Shown here one piece after another: positions 11,422 to 22,086 of a DNA stretch of 64,000 nt. The stretch's first letter is position 1, and each line of letters begins with the position of its first letter. The notes beneath the pieces are model-generated. The model did no database searches. It was not told where the DNA came from and saw only the letters and a program-made list of their open reading frames with translations. The stretch lies in contig NC_058516.1 of NCBI RefSeq assembly GCF_020382885.2, forward strand, positions 12,502,902 through 12,566,901, read 5' to 3'. This stretch comes from Scatophagus argus (lineage: Eukaryota; Chordata; Actinopteri; Scatophagidae). Made by a program: the position numbers and the translations under genes.

Positions 11422-11748
11422 TTTTGGGATCTCTGAATTCCCAAGTTTCCTACACAGAATTCATCCGGGAGCGTTTTGTATATCACATGTTACTGAGTGA
11501 ATAACACTGTTTGGATTCCTGCTGTTGTATTCATGCAATGGTACTGAAACTACTGAAAAAAGTTTTAGGCTTCTCTGACAGAATGTGTGCGATGATATTC
11601 GCCCAACAACAACATTGCAAATCAAGTCAGAACGGCACCGGCATATAACACAGGACATGGAGGAAAGGGAGGAAACCACGGCCCGTACGGCTAAGAAAAG
11701 AGAATGCAGCTTCAACAATCAACAGCCGGTACAAAAACAATGGCATTT

Positions 11749-11820
11749 CTCCCCGTCGGGGAATCGAACCCCGGTCTTCCGCGTGACAGGCGGAGATACT
11801 GTCCACTATACTAACGAGGA
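11749..11820 (-). tRNA. tRNA-Asp(GTC)
   Basis: 72 nt; the minus strand reads TCCTCGTTAGTATAGTGG at the 5' end and GGTTCGATTCC as B box. The anticodon loop is CCTGTCACG (anticodon GTC). The acceptor stem pairs (TCCTCGT with the 3' GACGGGGAG side). The anticodon stem is TCCGC/GCGGA, where the common vertebrate tRNA-Asp has CCCGC/GCGGG, a paired change. The D loop GGACAGTAT departs from the usual GGTGAGTAT. Not followed by an obvious long T-run. Confidence 0.92.
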
Positions 11821-12181
11821 AGGCTATACACTGCTTGCACTGCCTTGCACAGCTGTTCCAGCCATTGCATGAGGGAATGCAGAGACACCATGGGAAGTAT
11901 TTACCTTGGTGACGGAGATTGCGGAGGTGTTAGCCGGGTCCCACAGTTGAAATCTCCCAGACACTGCATCTTTAATTCTGTTTACTGTCCCCACCCCTAA
12001 GCGCTTCTTCCTTTTCCAGCTTTGGCTATCTGAACTCAAAATCCATTATGGGTATGAATTGTTAATAACAGACAAAAAGGAAAATAAACACCCTTAACAT
12101 GTAAAATTGGCATTAGAAAAAAGTTGGTTAAGTATACAGGTGCTTTCAGCCATGCACGCGCGAGCAACGTGGTGGTCAGCA

Positions 12182-12241
12182 GTTTCTGTAGTGCGTTCGC
12201 CTAACGTGCGAAAGGTCTCCGGTTGGAAACCGGGCAGAAAC
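12182..12241 (+). pseudogene. decayed tRNA-Val(AAC)
   Basis: 60 nt. It lacks about 12 nt of the D arm and A box, and the T loop has GGTTGGAAACC in place of GGTTCGAAACC, so the B box is also hit. The anticodon AAC remains. It is the inverted partner of the intact gene at 13871-13942. Confidence 0.88.
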
Positions 12242-12395
12242 AGCTCTCTTTGTTTCAGTTTACGGTGAATATTGGTGTCAGTACATCATTTGAGTTACTA
12301 ATATTCATTCTAATCGGAAGAATTATTTCATCTTCCAAATTCAGATATATGATGCCACGGCCTCTTTAAAAAGCCTCTTTGTAGTAGCAGTGTTC

Positions 12396-12516
12396 GCTTA
12401 CGGCCATACCACCCTGAACACGCCCGATCTCGTCCGATCTCGGAAGCTAAGCAGGGTCGGGCCTGGTTAGTACTTGGATGGGAGACCGCCTGGGAATACC
12501 AGGTGCTGTAAGCTTT
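12396..12516 (+). rRNA. 5S rRNA
   Basis: 121 nt from GCTTACGGCCATACC to CTGTAAGCTTT, very close to vertebrate somatic 5S. The internal control region is intact (GCTAAGCAGGGTC A box; GATGGGAGACCGCC C box). A TTTAAA element lies at about -30 (12365-12370) and a TTTTT terminator overlaps the 3' end. This copy has CGTCCGATC where the neighbour has CGTCTGATC. A CTCF-like motif follows 18 bp downstream. Confidence 0.95.
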
Positions 12517-12533
12517 TTCACTTCTCTTAGCAA

Positions 12534-12548
12534 CCAGCAGAGGGCGCT
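12534..12548 (+). promoter_or_regulatory. CTCF-like motif
   Basis: CCAGCAGAGGGCGCT fits the CTCF core consensus CCASYAGRKGGCRS at all 14 positions. It lies 18 bp after the 5S gene, forward orientation. Confidence 0.6.
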
Positions 12549-12829
12549 CTTCAGTGGAGCGACAGCCTTGAAGAAATGAGCAGAGTAAAATCATAAAGAC
12601 CTACAACGGCAGCTGTGGAACGTCACCAACTTCCAGTTTTCACAAGAACTACTGCTTCGTTTCACTAGTTCACATTGATTGGACTATGGTACTGATCCCA
12701 TCCACTTGAGACGAGAATGTTGTATATTGGTTCAATGTTCATTGTAATCAGAGGAATTATTTCATCTGCAGAATTCAGATACATGATGCCATGGCATCTT
12801 TAAAAGGTCCTTTTAAATAAGCGTGTGCA

Positions 12830-12950
12830 GCTTACGGCCATACCACCCTGAACACGCCCGATCTCGTCTGATCTCGGAATCTAAGCAGGGTCGGGCCTGG
12901 TTAGTACTTGGATGGGAGACCGCCTGGGAATACCGGGTGCTGTAAGCTTT
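12830..12950 (+). rRNA. 5S rRNA, variant A box
   Basis: 121 nt, 434 bp after the previous 5S. It has GGAATCTAAGC instead of GGAAGCTAAGC at the start of the A box and CCGGGTGCTG near the 3' end. This A-box change is not seen in the equivalent copies of cassettes 3 and 5, so this copy may be weaker. Confidence 0.92.
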
Positions 12951-12967
12951 TTCATACCTCTCAACAA

Positions 12968-12982
12968 CCAGCAGAGGGCGCT
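12968..12982 (+). promoter_or_regulatory. CTCF-like motif
   Basis: CCAGCAGAGGGCGCT, 18 bp after the second 5S gene, forward orientation. Confidence 0.6.
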
Positions 12983-13870
12983 GTTGGCTCTTCAGTGGCG
13001 ATCCAGCCTTGGTGAAATGAGCAGAGTTAGATCATAAAGACCTACAATGGCAGCTGTGGAATGTCACCAACTTCCACTTTTCTCAAAAACTACTGCTTCG
13101 TTTCACCAGTTCACATTGATTAGACTCTATGCTACTTATTCAATCCACTTGAGAAGAGAATATTGTGCTTTCCTTTGCCCTGCATTGTTATTGTCGGTGG
13201 TTATTGCACATATGTGGTGCTGTGTTTAGTTCAATGGTCTGGTTAATGCAGTAATGCAATTAGTCGCAATTCTGCGGTCACCAGAGAAGGCAACCATACG
13301 GCTCTTGTTGCCGTTGTTGTTTTTATTTTGACAGCAAGAGGGTTCGAAACAGGCTACAATGGAGCTCTTTCAACAAATGGCTGTTTCTAGCATAATAGAT
13401 GTTTATGGTTCTTGTCCCTGCAGCTTTTACTGTCCGATACACAACTGCTCCGACACACAAGACGACTGTGACTGGATCCACTTAAAAATCTCTCATCGAG
13501 CTCTCGTCCCGGTCGTTGGCACAGTCGTTTCCCGGAAGTACGCTCATTTACCCTCTGTCAGCGCCATGTTAAAAGTGTATGAGATCGGTTAATTAGTGTC
13601 AAATAGTGAAACGAGCACTTGCAGAAGTACAAGTTCTTGCGCGTGCATGGCGGAAAGCACCTGTATACTGAACCGCAAATAAGAAAACAAATTAGAGCTA
13701 GCAAGGCGGAGAAAGACTTTCGGTGGGCCTTGAAGAAATCCTGGCAAGCCGTCCGGTGACTCAGCAAGGGGAAGCGGCATCTTGTTCATATATTGTGTGT
13801 AACTCATATACGGTTAATTTAAATAATGTACTGACACCAATATTCATCGTAAACTGAAACGAAGAGAGCT

Positions 13871-13942
13871 GTTTCTGCCCGGTTTCGAACCGGGGACCTT
13901 TCGCGTGTTAGGCGAACGTGATGACCACTACACTACAGAAAC
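13871..13942 (-). tRNA. tRNA-Val(AAC)
   Basis: 72 nt; the minus strand starts GTTTCTGTAGTGTAGTGG. The anticodon loop is CCTAACACG and the B box is GGTTCGAAACC. The acceptor stem GTTTCTG pairs with CAGAAAC, changed on both sides from the common GTTTCCG/CGGAAAC. Confidence 0.93.
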
Positions 13943-14194
13943 TGCTGTGAGCCGCTTTATTTGCGCGTGCACGGCTGAAAAGCAACTGTATACTAAACCA
14001 CAAGCTTTTTTCTAATGCCAGTGGACATATTAATGTTACATGTTAAGGATTTTTTCCCCTTTTTGTCTGTTATTAACCCGGCTAACATCTCCGCAATCTC
14101 CATCACCAAGGTAAATGCTTCCCATGGTGTCTCTGCAGCCCCCCGTGCAATGGCTGGAACAGCTGTGCAAGGCAGCGCATGCAGAGTATAATCT

Positions 14195-14256
14195 TCCTCG
14201 TTAGTATAGGGGACAGTATCTCCGCCTGTGGTGGGGTTCGATTCCCCGACGGGGAG
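14195..14256 (+). pseudogene. decayed tRNA-Asp
   Basis: 62 nt. A deletion of about 10 nt removes the last anticodon base and the 3' side of the anticodon stem (CCTGT joins GGTGGGGTTCG). The acceptor and T arm still match 11749-11820, its inverted partner. Confidence 0.88.
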
Positions 14257-14729
14257 AGTTAAGTTATATCTGCTCCTGATTGTTCAAGTAAACACCATTC
14301 ATTTCTGCGTCAAATGCATCCAAGTGGCGGTTAGGTTGAGCTTTCTGTTGACCCTGTGAGTGCTGAAGCCCCAGATTGCGACAATTTGCAATATTACATC
14401 AAACTAAATATCGCCACCGATCTTGTTTCCCCACCAGTAGCTGTCTAACGTGCAATACTTTAATGCTAACCCAAAGTTCCCGTTCAAAGTATTTGAGGAA
14501 ATCGAAGTTGAAAGTTGCTTACTTATAGTGCTAAATGGAATAAAGGCGAAAGCGTTTTCTCATTGACAGTATGACTTTATCTTTCAAGCTGCAGCTTTTT
14601 AAAGTCTCGGTGTCGAAAACCAGCACCGAAAGGGTTAACAGGCAGCAACAGGTTGACTACACTGTGTAATCGGTGCGATAATTGGAGTTAGCACGGAAAA
14701 ACTTCAGTACCACAAACCTATTGCAACAT

Positions 14730-14801
14730 GTTTCCGCCCGGTTTCGAACCGGGGACCTTTCGCGTGTGAGGCGAACGTGATAACCACTACACTACGGAAA
14801 C
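14730..14801 (-). tRNA. tRNA-Val(CAC)
   Basis: 72 nt; the minus strand starts GTTTCCGTAGTGTAGTGG. The anticodon loop is CCTCACACG (anticodon CAC), the B box is GGTTCGAAACC, and the acceptor stem is GTTTCCG/CGGAAAC. It differs from the neighbouring Val(AAC) gene mainly in the anticodon and one acceptor pair. Confidence 0.93.
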
Positions 14802-15418
14802 CACAGCCACCTAGCCCTCCTCGGTGTGGCTCAAAGTACCCGTAAACTGAACCGCAAACATTTTTAATGCCGGAAGCACTTTTACATGTTCAGGATGTTT
14901 TTTAATGAACAATTATTTGCCATCAAGAGTTCTGCTGCTTGTCTAATCAAAGTTTTCTTCTCCCTCGTTATGACTGGGTCCTGTGCGCTGTGTTAACCGT
15001 TCCTCCATGGTCAGAAAGCACACGACAGGCTTGTTTACCTCCAGGGCCGAAGTTGATGTTGCTGACTTTGAGGTTAATCCCCTTCACTTTCACAGCAGTT
15101 GGGGAAGCAACACACGGGAGCTCCACTTGGTCTTGAGATGCAGCAGGCTTTACTATATCACAACGGTGACCTATACTTTAAATTTGCTACTAAACAGGGC
15201 CACTTCATTGCGTGCTGTCAATCTGAATCTCTGCTCGCCGCCCGCTACATTCACTGTCCCTTCAACATTTGCATGCACAAACAGGAACAGGAAACAGGAA
15301 CGCATGCATAGACTGGGTAAGCCTCCGTTTGAGTAACACGTCTGTTGTGAGTCTCGCACTGTTTGTTGATTTAACTCTGCTCATTTCATCAAAGCTGGAT
15401 CTCCACTGAAGAGCCAAC

Positions 15419-15433
15419 GGCGCCCTCTGCTGG
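15419..15433 (-). promoter_or_regulatory. CTCF-like motif (reverse)
   Basis: The minus strand reads CCAGCAGAGGGCGCC, 18 bp after the minus-strand 5S gene. It faces the forward motifs at 12534 and 12968 (convergent). Confidence 0.6.
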
Positions 15434-15450
15434 TTGTTAAGAGACAAGAA

Positions 15451-15571
15451 AAAGCTTACAGCACCTGGTATTCCCAGGCGGTCTCCCATCCAAGTACTAA
15501 CCAGGCCCGACCCTGCTTAGCTTCCGAGATCAGACGAGATCGGGCGTGTTCAGGGTGGTATGGCCGTAAGC
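15451..15571 (-). rRNA. 5S rRNA
   Basis: 121 nt on the minus strand with an intact internal control region (GCTAAGCAGGGTC) and the CGTCTGATC form. A T-run terminator follows on the minus strand (CTTTTTC). The upstream flank has TTTAAAAGGTCC and TTTAAATAAAC. It is an inverted copy of the 5S(+) unit with its flanks. Confidence 0.95.
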
Positions 15572-15864
15572 TGTACATGTTTATTTAAAAGGACCTTTTA
15601 AAGATGCCATGGCATCATGTGTCTGAATTTCGTAGATGAAATAATTCTTTCGATTAGAATGAATATTAAATGAATATACAATATTCTCTTCTCAAGTGGA
15701 TTACAAGTAGCATAGAGTCTAATCAATGTGAACTAGTGAAACGAAACAATCGTGCTTGAGAAAACTGGAACTTGGTGACATTCCACAGCTGCCGTTGTAG
15801 GTCTTTATGATCTAACTCTGCTCATTTCATCAAGGCTGGATCTCCACTGAAGAGTCAACAGCGG

Positions 15865-18077
15865 TCAGTGCTATTTGTTGGGGTAGTATTGCCGGGCATT
15901 AACTTGACTTTTGAATTAAGTACATGTCACTTTTTGGGGTGAAAGCATATGACCAATGCATAAGAGAAGGAAATCACATCCAGATCACCTCAAATGGAGA
16001 CACTGATGATTGCTTTGTTCATAAGTGCTTCTCTTTGGGGTTGTCTTTGTTGTGACTTGGTCACCTGACAAATACTGAGGCTGTGTATTTACAATATTTG
16101 TTGCATGACTAGCCAAAAGCCTAAACTTGTCCCCAAAATCACCCAAACACAAGCACTGACTTGAAGTCTGGAGGCAGTAAGTGCTTCTTGTTGGGGTACT
16201 TTTGGGATCTCTGAATTCCCAAGTTTCCTACACAGAATTCATCCGGGAGCGTTTTGTATATCACATGTTACTGAGTGAATAACACTGTTTGGATTCCTGC
16301 TGTTGTATTCATGCAGTGGTACTGAAACTACTGAAAGAAGTTTTAGGCTTCTTTGACAGAATGTGTGCTTGAAGTACTAATTCAGTGGGAGCTGTGCTTA
16401 TTTGAATTGCTTAGAAACTTGGAAAATACAACTGATGAAAGTGCAAGCGGGAGCCATGACGTGGCAACGACTTGCACCATTACAACTCACTGGACTCCGA
16501 TTGACCACTTACGACCCGCCAAAGGCAAACATGAATTTCAGATGATTGTCGTCAGTTCATCGAGCTCGATCTTGCTATTGTTTACTTGCCATTGTATTGA
16601 AAGGAGGCGGGCATTGTGAAACTGAATTCAGTATTTAAGAGGGGCAAATCTGTACAAAAACCACCACTTCTGGTGCTACTGCTTCAACTCACAGGTGCCT
16701 CGGACAAATAGTGGGACTACAGAGAAACGCAAGCACCGACTGGACAGGACCTTGAATTCAGTAGGTGCAACTTGATGGGGATGTGGCTTATGACAAAATC
16801 TACAGCTGTATGAAATTGGAATCACATCCAGATGACCTCAAATAGAGACACAGATGAGTGTTGTGTGCATAAGTGCTTCTCTTTGGGGTTGTCTTGGTTG
16901 TAAGTTTGTCAACAGATCTGTTGTTGTTCGGATAGAAAGACTGATCATTCAATTCATTATTGCCATGCCTAGCCAAAAGCCTAAACTTGTCATCAACAAT
17001 ACCCAAACACAAGCGCTGACTTAAATTCTGAATGCAGTAAGTGCTACTTGTTGGGGTACTTTTGCTGACACCTGAAACTTTCTCTCTAAACAATTTATTC
17101 CCTTGCTCACTGCCAGTCTGTAAGATTGGCCCAACTTGAGCATTGACAGTACAGTCGAATTCTGTAAGTGCTACTTGTTGGGGCGGTCGAATGTGACAAA
17201 AAATCTACAAACATACGGAACTGGAATTATATCTAGAGTAGCTCAAATGGAGACATGGTTGATTGTTGTCTGTATGAGTGCTTCACTTTGTGGCTGTTAC
17301 TTCTTCCACAATTAAATCATGGGAGTAATGCAGATATTATGCGTTTATTCTTTGCGTGGCTAGCCAAAAGCCTAAACTTGTCCCCAAAATTACCCAAACA
17401 CAAGCACTGACTTGAAGTCTGAATGCAGTAAGTGCTATTTGTTGGGGTAGTATTGCCGGGCATTAACTTGACTTTTGAATTAAGTACATGTCACTTTTTG
17501 GGGTGAAAGCATATGACCAATGCATAAGAGAAGGAAATCACATCCAGATCACCTCAAATGGAGACACTGATGATTGCTTTGTTCATAAGTGCTTCTCTTT
17601 GGGGTTGTCTTTGTGACTTGGTCACCTGACAAATACTGAGGCTGTGTATTTACAGTATTCGTTGCATGACTAGCCAAAAGCCTAAACTTGTCCCCAAAAT
17701 CACCCAAACACAAGCACTGACTTGAAGTCTGAAGGCAGTAAGTGCTATTTGTTGGGGTAGTATTGTCGGGCATTAACTTGACTTTTGAAATAAGTACATG
17801 TCACTTTTGGGGGGGGGTGACTGCATATGACCAATGCATAAGAGAAGGAAATCACATCCAGATCACCTCAAATGGAGACACTGATGATTGCTTTGTTCAT
17901 AAGTGCTTCTCTTTGGGGTTGTCTTTGTTGTGACTTGGTCACCTGACAAATACTGAGGCTGTGTATTTACAGTATTCGTTGCATGACTAGCCAAAAGCCT
18001 AAACTTGTCCCCAAAATCACCCAAACACAAGCACTGACTTGAAGTCTGGAGGCAGTAAGTGCTTCTTGTTGGGGTAC
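15865..18077 (+). ncRNA. mir430: miR-430 segment between cassettes 1 and 2
   Basis: Mature 5' ends before the promoter: A 15865 (orphan, no 5' arm, and mutated to TCAGTGC), C 16022, B 16178. The promoter block is 16200-16660 with a GC box at 16603-16612 and TATTTAA at 16632. After it: G 16762, C 16870, D 17038, E 17165, F 17275, A 17429, C 17586, A 17739, C 17900, B 18056. The extra A/C pair makes this the long unit form. Confidence 0.9.
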
Positions 18078-18404
18078 TTTTGGGATCTCTGAATTCCCAA
18101 GTTTCCTACACAGAATTCATCCGGGAGCGTTTTGTATATCACATGTTACTGAGTGAATAACACTGTTTGGATTCCTGCTGTTGTATTCATGCAGTGGTAC
18201 TGAAACTACTGAAAAAAGTTTTAGGCTTCTTTGACAGAATGTGTGCGATGATATTCGCCCAACAACAACATTGCAAATCAAGTCAGAACGGCACCGGCAT
18301 ATAACACAGGACATGGAGGAAAGGGAGGAAACCACGGCCCGTACGGCTAAGAAAAGAGAATGCAGCTTCAACAATCAACAGCCGGTACAAAAACAAAGGC
18401 ATTT

Positions 18405-18476
18405 CTCCCCGTCGGGGAATCGAACCCCGGTCTTCCGCGTGACAGGCGGAGATACTGTCCACTATACTAACGAGGA
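18405..18476 (-). tRNA. tRNA-Asp(GTC)
   Basis: 72 nt, identical by eye to the cassette 1 copy. Confidence 0.92.
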
Positions 18477-18837
18477 AGGCTGTACATTGCTTGCACTGCC
18501 TTGCACAGCTGTTCCAGCCATTGCATGAGGGAATGCAGAGACACCATGGGAAGTATTTACCTTGGTGACGGAGATTGCGGAGGTGTTAGCCGGGTCCCAC
18601 AGTTGAAATCTCCCAGACACTGCATCTTTAATTCTGTTTACTGTCCCCACCCCTAAGCGCTTCTTCCTTTTCCAGCTTTGGCTATCTGAACTCAAAATCC
18701 ATTATGGGTATGAATTGTTAATAACAGACAAAAAGGAAAATAAACACCCTTAACATGTAAAATTGGCATTAGAAAAAAGTTGGTTAAGTATACAGGTGCT
18801 TTCAGCCATGCACGCGCGAGCAACGTGGTGGTCAGCA

Positions 18838-18897
18838 GTTTCTGTAGTGCGTTCGCCTAACGTGCGAAAGGTCTCCGGTTGGAAACCGGGCAGAAAC
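18838..18897 (+). pseudogene. decayed tRNA-Val(AAC)
   Basis: Same D-arm loss and T-loop change as in cassette 1. Confidence 0.87.
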
Positions 18898-19051
18898 AGC
18901 TCTCTTTGTTTCAGTTTACGGTGAATATTGGTGTCAGTACATCATTTGAGTTACTAATATTCATTCTAATCGGAAGAATTATTTCATCTTCCAAATTCAG
19001 ATATATGATGCCACGGCCTCTTTAAAAAGCCTCTTTGTAGCAGCAGTGTTA

Positions 19052-19172
19052 GCTTACGGCCACACCACCCTGAACACGCCCGATCTCGTCCGATCTCGGA
19101 AGCTAAGCAGGGTCGGGCCTGGTTAGTACTTGGATGGGAGACCGCCTGGGAATACCAGGTGCTGTAAGCTTT
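19052..19172 (+). rRNA. 5S rRNA
   Basis: 121 nt; GGCCACACC replaces GGCCATACC near the 5' end, a change shared with the first 5S of cassette 3. The internal control region is intact. Confidence 0.93.
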
Positions 19173-19189
19173 TTCATACCTCTCAACAA

Positions 19190-19204
19190 CCAGCAGAGGG
19201 CGCT
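19190..19204 (+). promoter_or_regulatory. CTCF-like motif
   Basis: CCAGCAGAGGGCGCT, 18 bp after the fused 5S. Confidence 0.6.
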
Positions 19205-20092
19205 GTTGGCTCTTCAGTGGCGATCCAGCCTTGGTGAAATGAGCAGAGTTAGATCATAAAGACCTACAATGGCAGCTGTGGAATGTCACCAACTTCCACT
19301 TTTCTCAAAAACTACTGCTTCGTTTCACCAGTTCACATTGATTAGACTCTATGCTACTTATTCAATCCACTTGAGAAGAGAATATTGTGCTTTCCTTTGC
19401 CCTGCATTGTTATTGTCGGTGGTTATTGCACATATGTGGTGCTGTGTTTAGTTCAATGGTCTGGTTAATGCAGTAATGCAATTAGTCGCAATTCTGCGGT
19501 CACCAGAGAAGGCAACCATACGGCTCTTGTTGCCGTTGTTGTTTTTATTTTGACAGCAAGAGGGTTCGAAACAGACTACAATGGAGCTCTTTCAACAAAT
19601 GGCTGTTTCTAGCATAATAGATGTTTATGGTTCTTGTCCCTGCAGCTTTTACTGTCCGATACACAACTGCTCCGACACACAAGACGACTGTGACTGGATC
19701 CACTTAAAAATCTCTCATCGAGCTCTCGTCCCGGTCGTTGGCACAGTCGTTTCCCGGAAGTACGCTCATTTAGCCTCTGTCAGCGCCATGTTAAAAGTGT
19801 ATGAGATCGGTTAATTAGTGTCAAATAGTGAAACGAGCACTTGCAGAAGTACAAGTTCTTGCGCGTGCATGGCGGAAAGCACCTGTATACTGAACCGCAA
19901 ATAAGAAAACAAATTAGAGCTAGCAAGGCGGAGAAAGACTTTCGGTGGGCCTTGAAGAAATCCTGGCAAGCCGTCCGGTGACTCAGCAAGGGGAAGCGGC
20001 ATCTTGTTCATATATTGTGTGTAACTCATATACGGTTAATTTAAATAATGTACTGACACCAATATTCATCGTAAACTGAAACGAAGAGAGCT

Positions 20093-20164
20093 GTTTCTGC
20101 CCGGTTTCGAACCGGGGACCTTTCGCGTGTTAGGCGAACGTGATGACCACTACACTACAGAAAC
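20093..20164 (-). tRNA. tRNA-Val(AAC)
   Basis: 72 nt, same as 13871-13942. Confidence 0.93.
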
Positions 20165-20416
20165 TGCTGTGAGCCGCTTTATTTGCGCGTGCACGGCTGA
20201 AAAGCAACTGTATACTAAACCACAAGCTTTTTTCTAATGCCAGTGGACATATTAATGTTACATGTTAAGGATTTTTTCCCCTTTTTGTCTGTTATTAACC
20301 CGGCTAACATCTCCGCAATCTCCATCACCAAGGTAAATGCTTCCCATGGTGTCTCTGCAGCCCCCCGTGCAATGGCTGGAACAGCTGTGCAAGGCAGCGC
20401 ATGCAGAGTATAATCT

Positions 20417-20478
20417 TCCTCGTTAGTATAGGGGACAGTATCTCCGCCTGTGGTGGGGTTCGATTCCCCGACGGGGAG
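20417..20478 (+). pseudogene. decayed tRNA-Asp
   Basis: Same anticodon-arm deletion as 14195-14256. Confidence 0.87.
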
Positions 20479-20951
20479 AGTTAAGTTATATCTGCTCCTG
20501 ATTGTTCAAGTAAACACCATTCATTTCTGCGTCAAATGCATCCAAGTGGCGGTTAGGTTGAGCTTTCTGTTGACCCTGTGAGTGCTGAAGCCCCAGATTG
20601 CGACAATTTGCAATATTACATCAAACTAAATATCGCCACCGATCTTGTTTCCCCACCAGTAGCTGTCTAACGTGCAATACTTTAATGCTAACCCAAAGTT
20701 CCCGTTCAAAGTATTTGAGGAAATCGAAGTTGAAAGTTGCTTACTTATAGTGCTAAATGGAATAAAGGCGAAAGCGTTTTCTCATTGACAGTATGACTTT
20801 ATCTTTCAAGCTGCAGCTTTTTAAAGTCTCGGTGTCGAAAACCAGCACCGAAAGGGTTAACAGGCAGCAACAGGTTGACTACACTGTGTAATCGGTGCGA
20901 TAATTGGAGTTAGCACGGAAAAACTTCAGTACCACAAACCTATTGCAACAT

Positions 20952-21023
20952 GTTTCCGCCCGGTTTCGAACCGGGGACCTTTCGCGTGTGAGGCGAACGT
21001 GATAACCACTACACTACGGAAAC
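20952..21023 (-). tRNA. tRNA-Val(CAC)
   Basis: 72 nt, same as 14730-14801. Confidence 0.93.
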
Positions 21024-21640
21024 CACAGCCACCTAGCCCTCCTCGGTGTGGCTCAAAGTACCCGTAAACTGAACCGCAAACATTTTTAATGCCGGAAGCA
21101 CTTTTACATGTTCAGGATGTTTTTTAATGAACAATTATTAGCCATCAAGAGTTCTGCTGCTTGTCTAATCAAAGTTTTCTTCTCCCTCGTTATGACTGGG
21201 TCCTGTGCGCTGTGTTAACCGTTCCTCCATGGTCAGAAAGCACACGACAGGCTTGTTTACCTCCAGGGCCGAAGTTGATGTTGCTGACTTTGAGGTTAAT
21301 CCCCTTCACTTTCACAGCAGTTGGGGAAGCAACACACGGGAGCTCCACTTGGTCTTGAGATGCAGCAGGCTTTACTATATCACAACGGTGACCTATACTT
21401 TAAATTTGCTACTAAACAGGGCCACTTCATTGCGTGCTGTCAATCTGAATCTCTGCTCGCCGCCCGCTACATTCACTGTCCCTTCAACATTTGCATGCAC
21501 AAACAGGAACAGGAAACAGGAACGCATGCATAGACTGGGTAAGCCTCCGTTTGAGTAACACGTCTGTTGTGAGTCTCGCACTGTTTGTTGATTTAACTCT
21601 GCTCATTTCATCAAAGCTGGATCTCCACTGAAGAGCCAAC

Positions 21641-21655
21641 GGCGCCCTCTGCTGG
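21641..21655 (-). promoter_or_regulatory. CTCF-like motif (reverse)
   Basis: Reverse motif 18 bp after the minus-strand 5S gene of cassette 2. Confidence 0.6.
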
Positions 21656-21672
21656 TTGTTAAGAGACAAGAA

Positions 21673-21793
21673 AAAGCTTACAGCACCTGGTATTCCCAGG
21701 CGGTCTCCCATCCAAGTACTAACCAGGCCCGACCCTGCTTAGCTTCCGAGATCAGACGAGATCGGGCGTGTTCAGGGTGGTATGGCCGTAAGC
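21673..21793 (-). rRNA. 5S rRNA
   Basis: 121 nt, same as 15451-15571. Confidence 0.94.
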
Positions 21794-22086
21794 TGTACAT
21801 GTTTATTTAAAAGGACCTTTTAAAGATGCCATGGCATCATGTGTCTGAATTTCGTAGATGAAATAATTCTTTCGATTAGAATGAATATTAAATGAATATA
21901 CAATATTCTCTTCTCAAGTGGATTACAAGTAGCATAGAGTCTAATCAATGTGAACTAGTGAAACGAAACAATCGTGCTTGAGAAAACTGGAACTTGGTGA
22001 CATTCCACAGCTGCCGTTGTAGGTCTTTATGATCTAACTCTGCTCATTTCATCAAGGCTGGATCTCCACTGAAGAGTCAACAGCGG

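Larger units (their letters stand above)
11591..15864. repeat. Pol III cassette 1 (5S + tRNA)
   Basis: Enters the array after GAATGTGTGC (11581-11590) and leaves at CAACAGCGG, directly abutting a type A mature. Order: tRNA-Asp(-), decayed tRNA-Val(+), 5S(+), 5S(+), tRNA-Val-AAC(-), decayed tRNA-Asp(+), tRNA-Val-CAC(-), 5S(-). The parts 11749-12241 and 13871-14256 are inverted copies of each other. The right end is a 5S downstream flank cut off inside its CTCF-like motif. The stretches 12951-13870 and 14802-15450 contain no recognisable gene; their small open frames are conserved only because the repeat is. This is the reference cassette. Confidence 0.9.
18247..22086. repeat. Pol III cassette 2 (one forward 5S)
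   Basis: Same order as cassette 1 but 434 bp shorter. The two forward 5S units have been fused into one, carrying the upstream flank of the first and the downstream flank of the second, as unequal recombination between 5S genes would produce. Confidence 0.9.

Noticed and set aside
14983-15336. 117-codon frame in each Pol III cassette, and smaller ones at 13047 and 13359
   Set aside because: No recognisable domain, no splice or promoter context, present only inside the cassette repeats. Treated as non-coding spacer.
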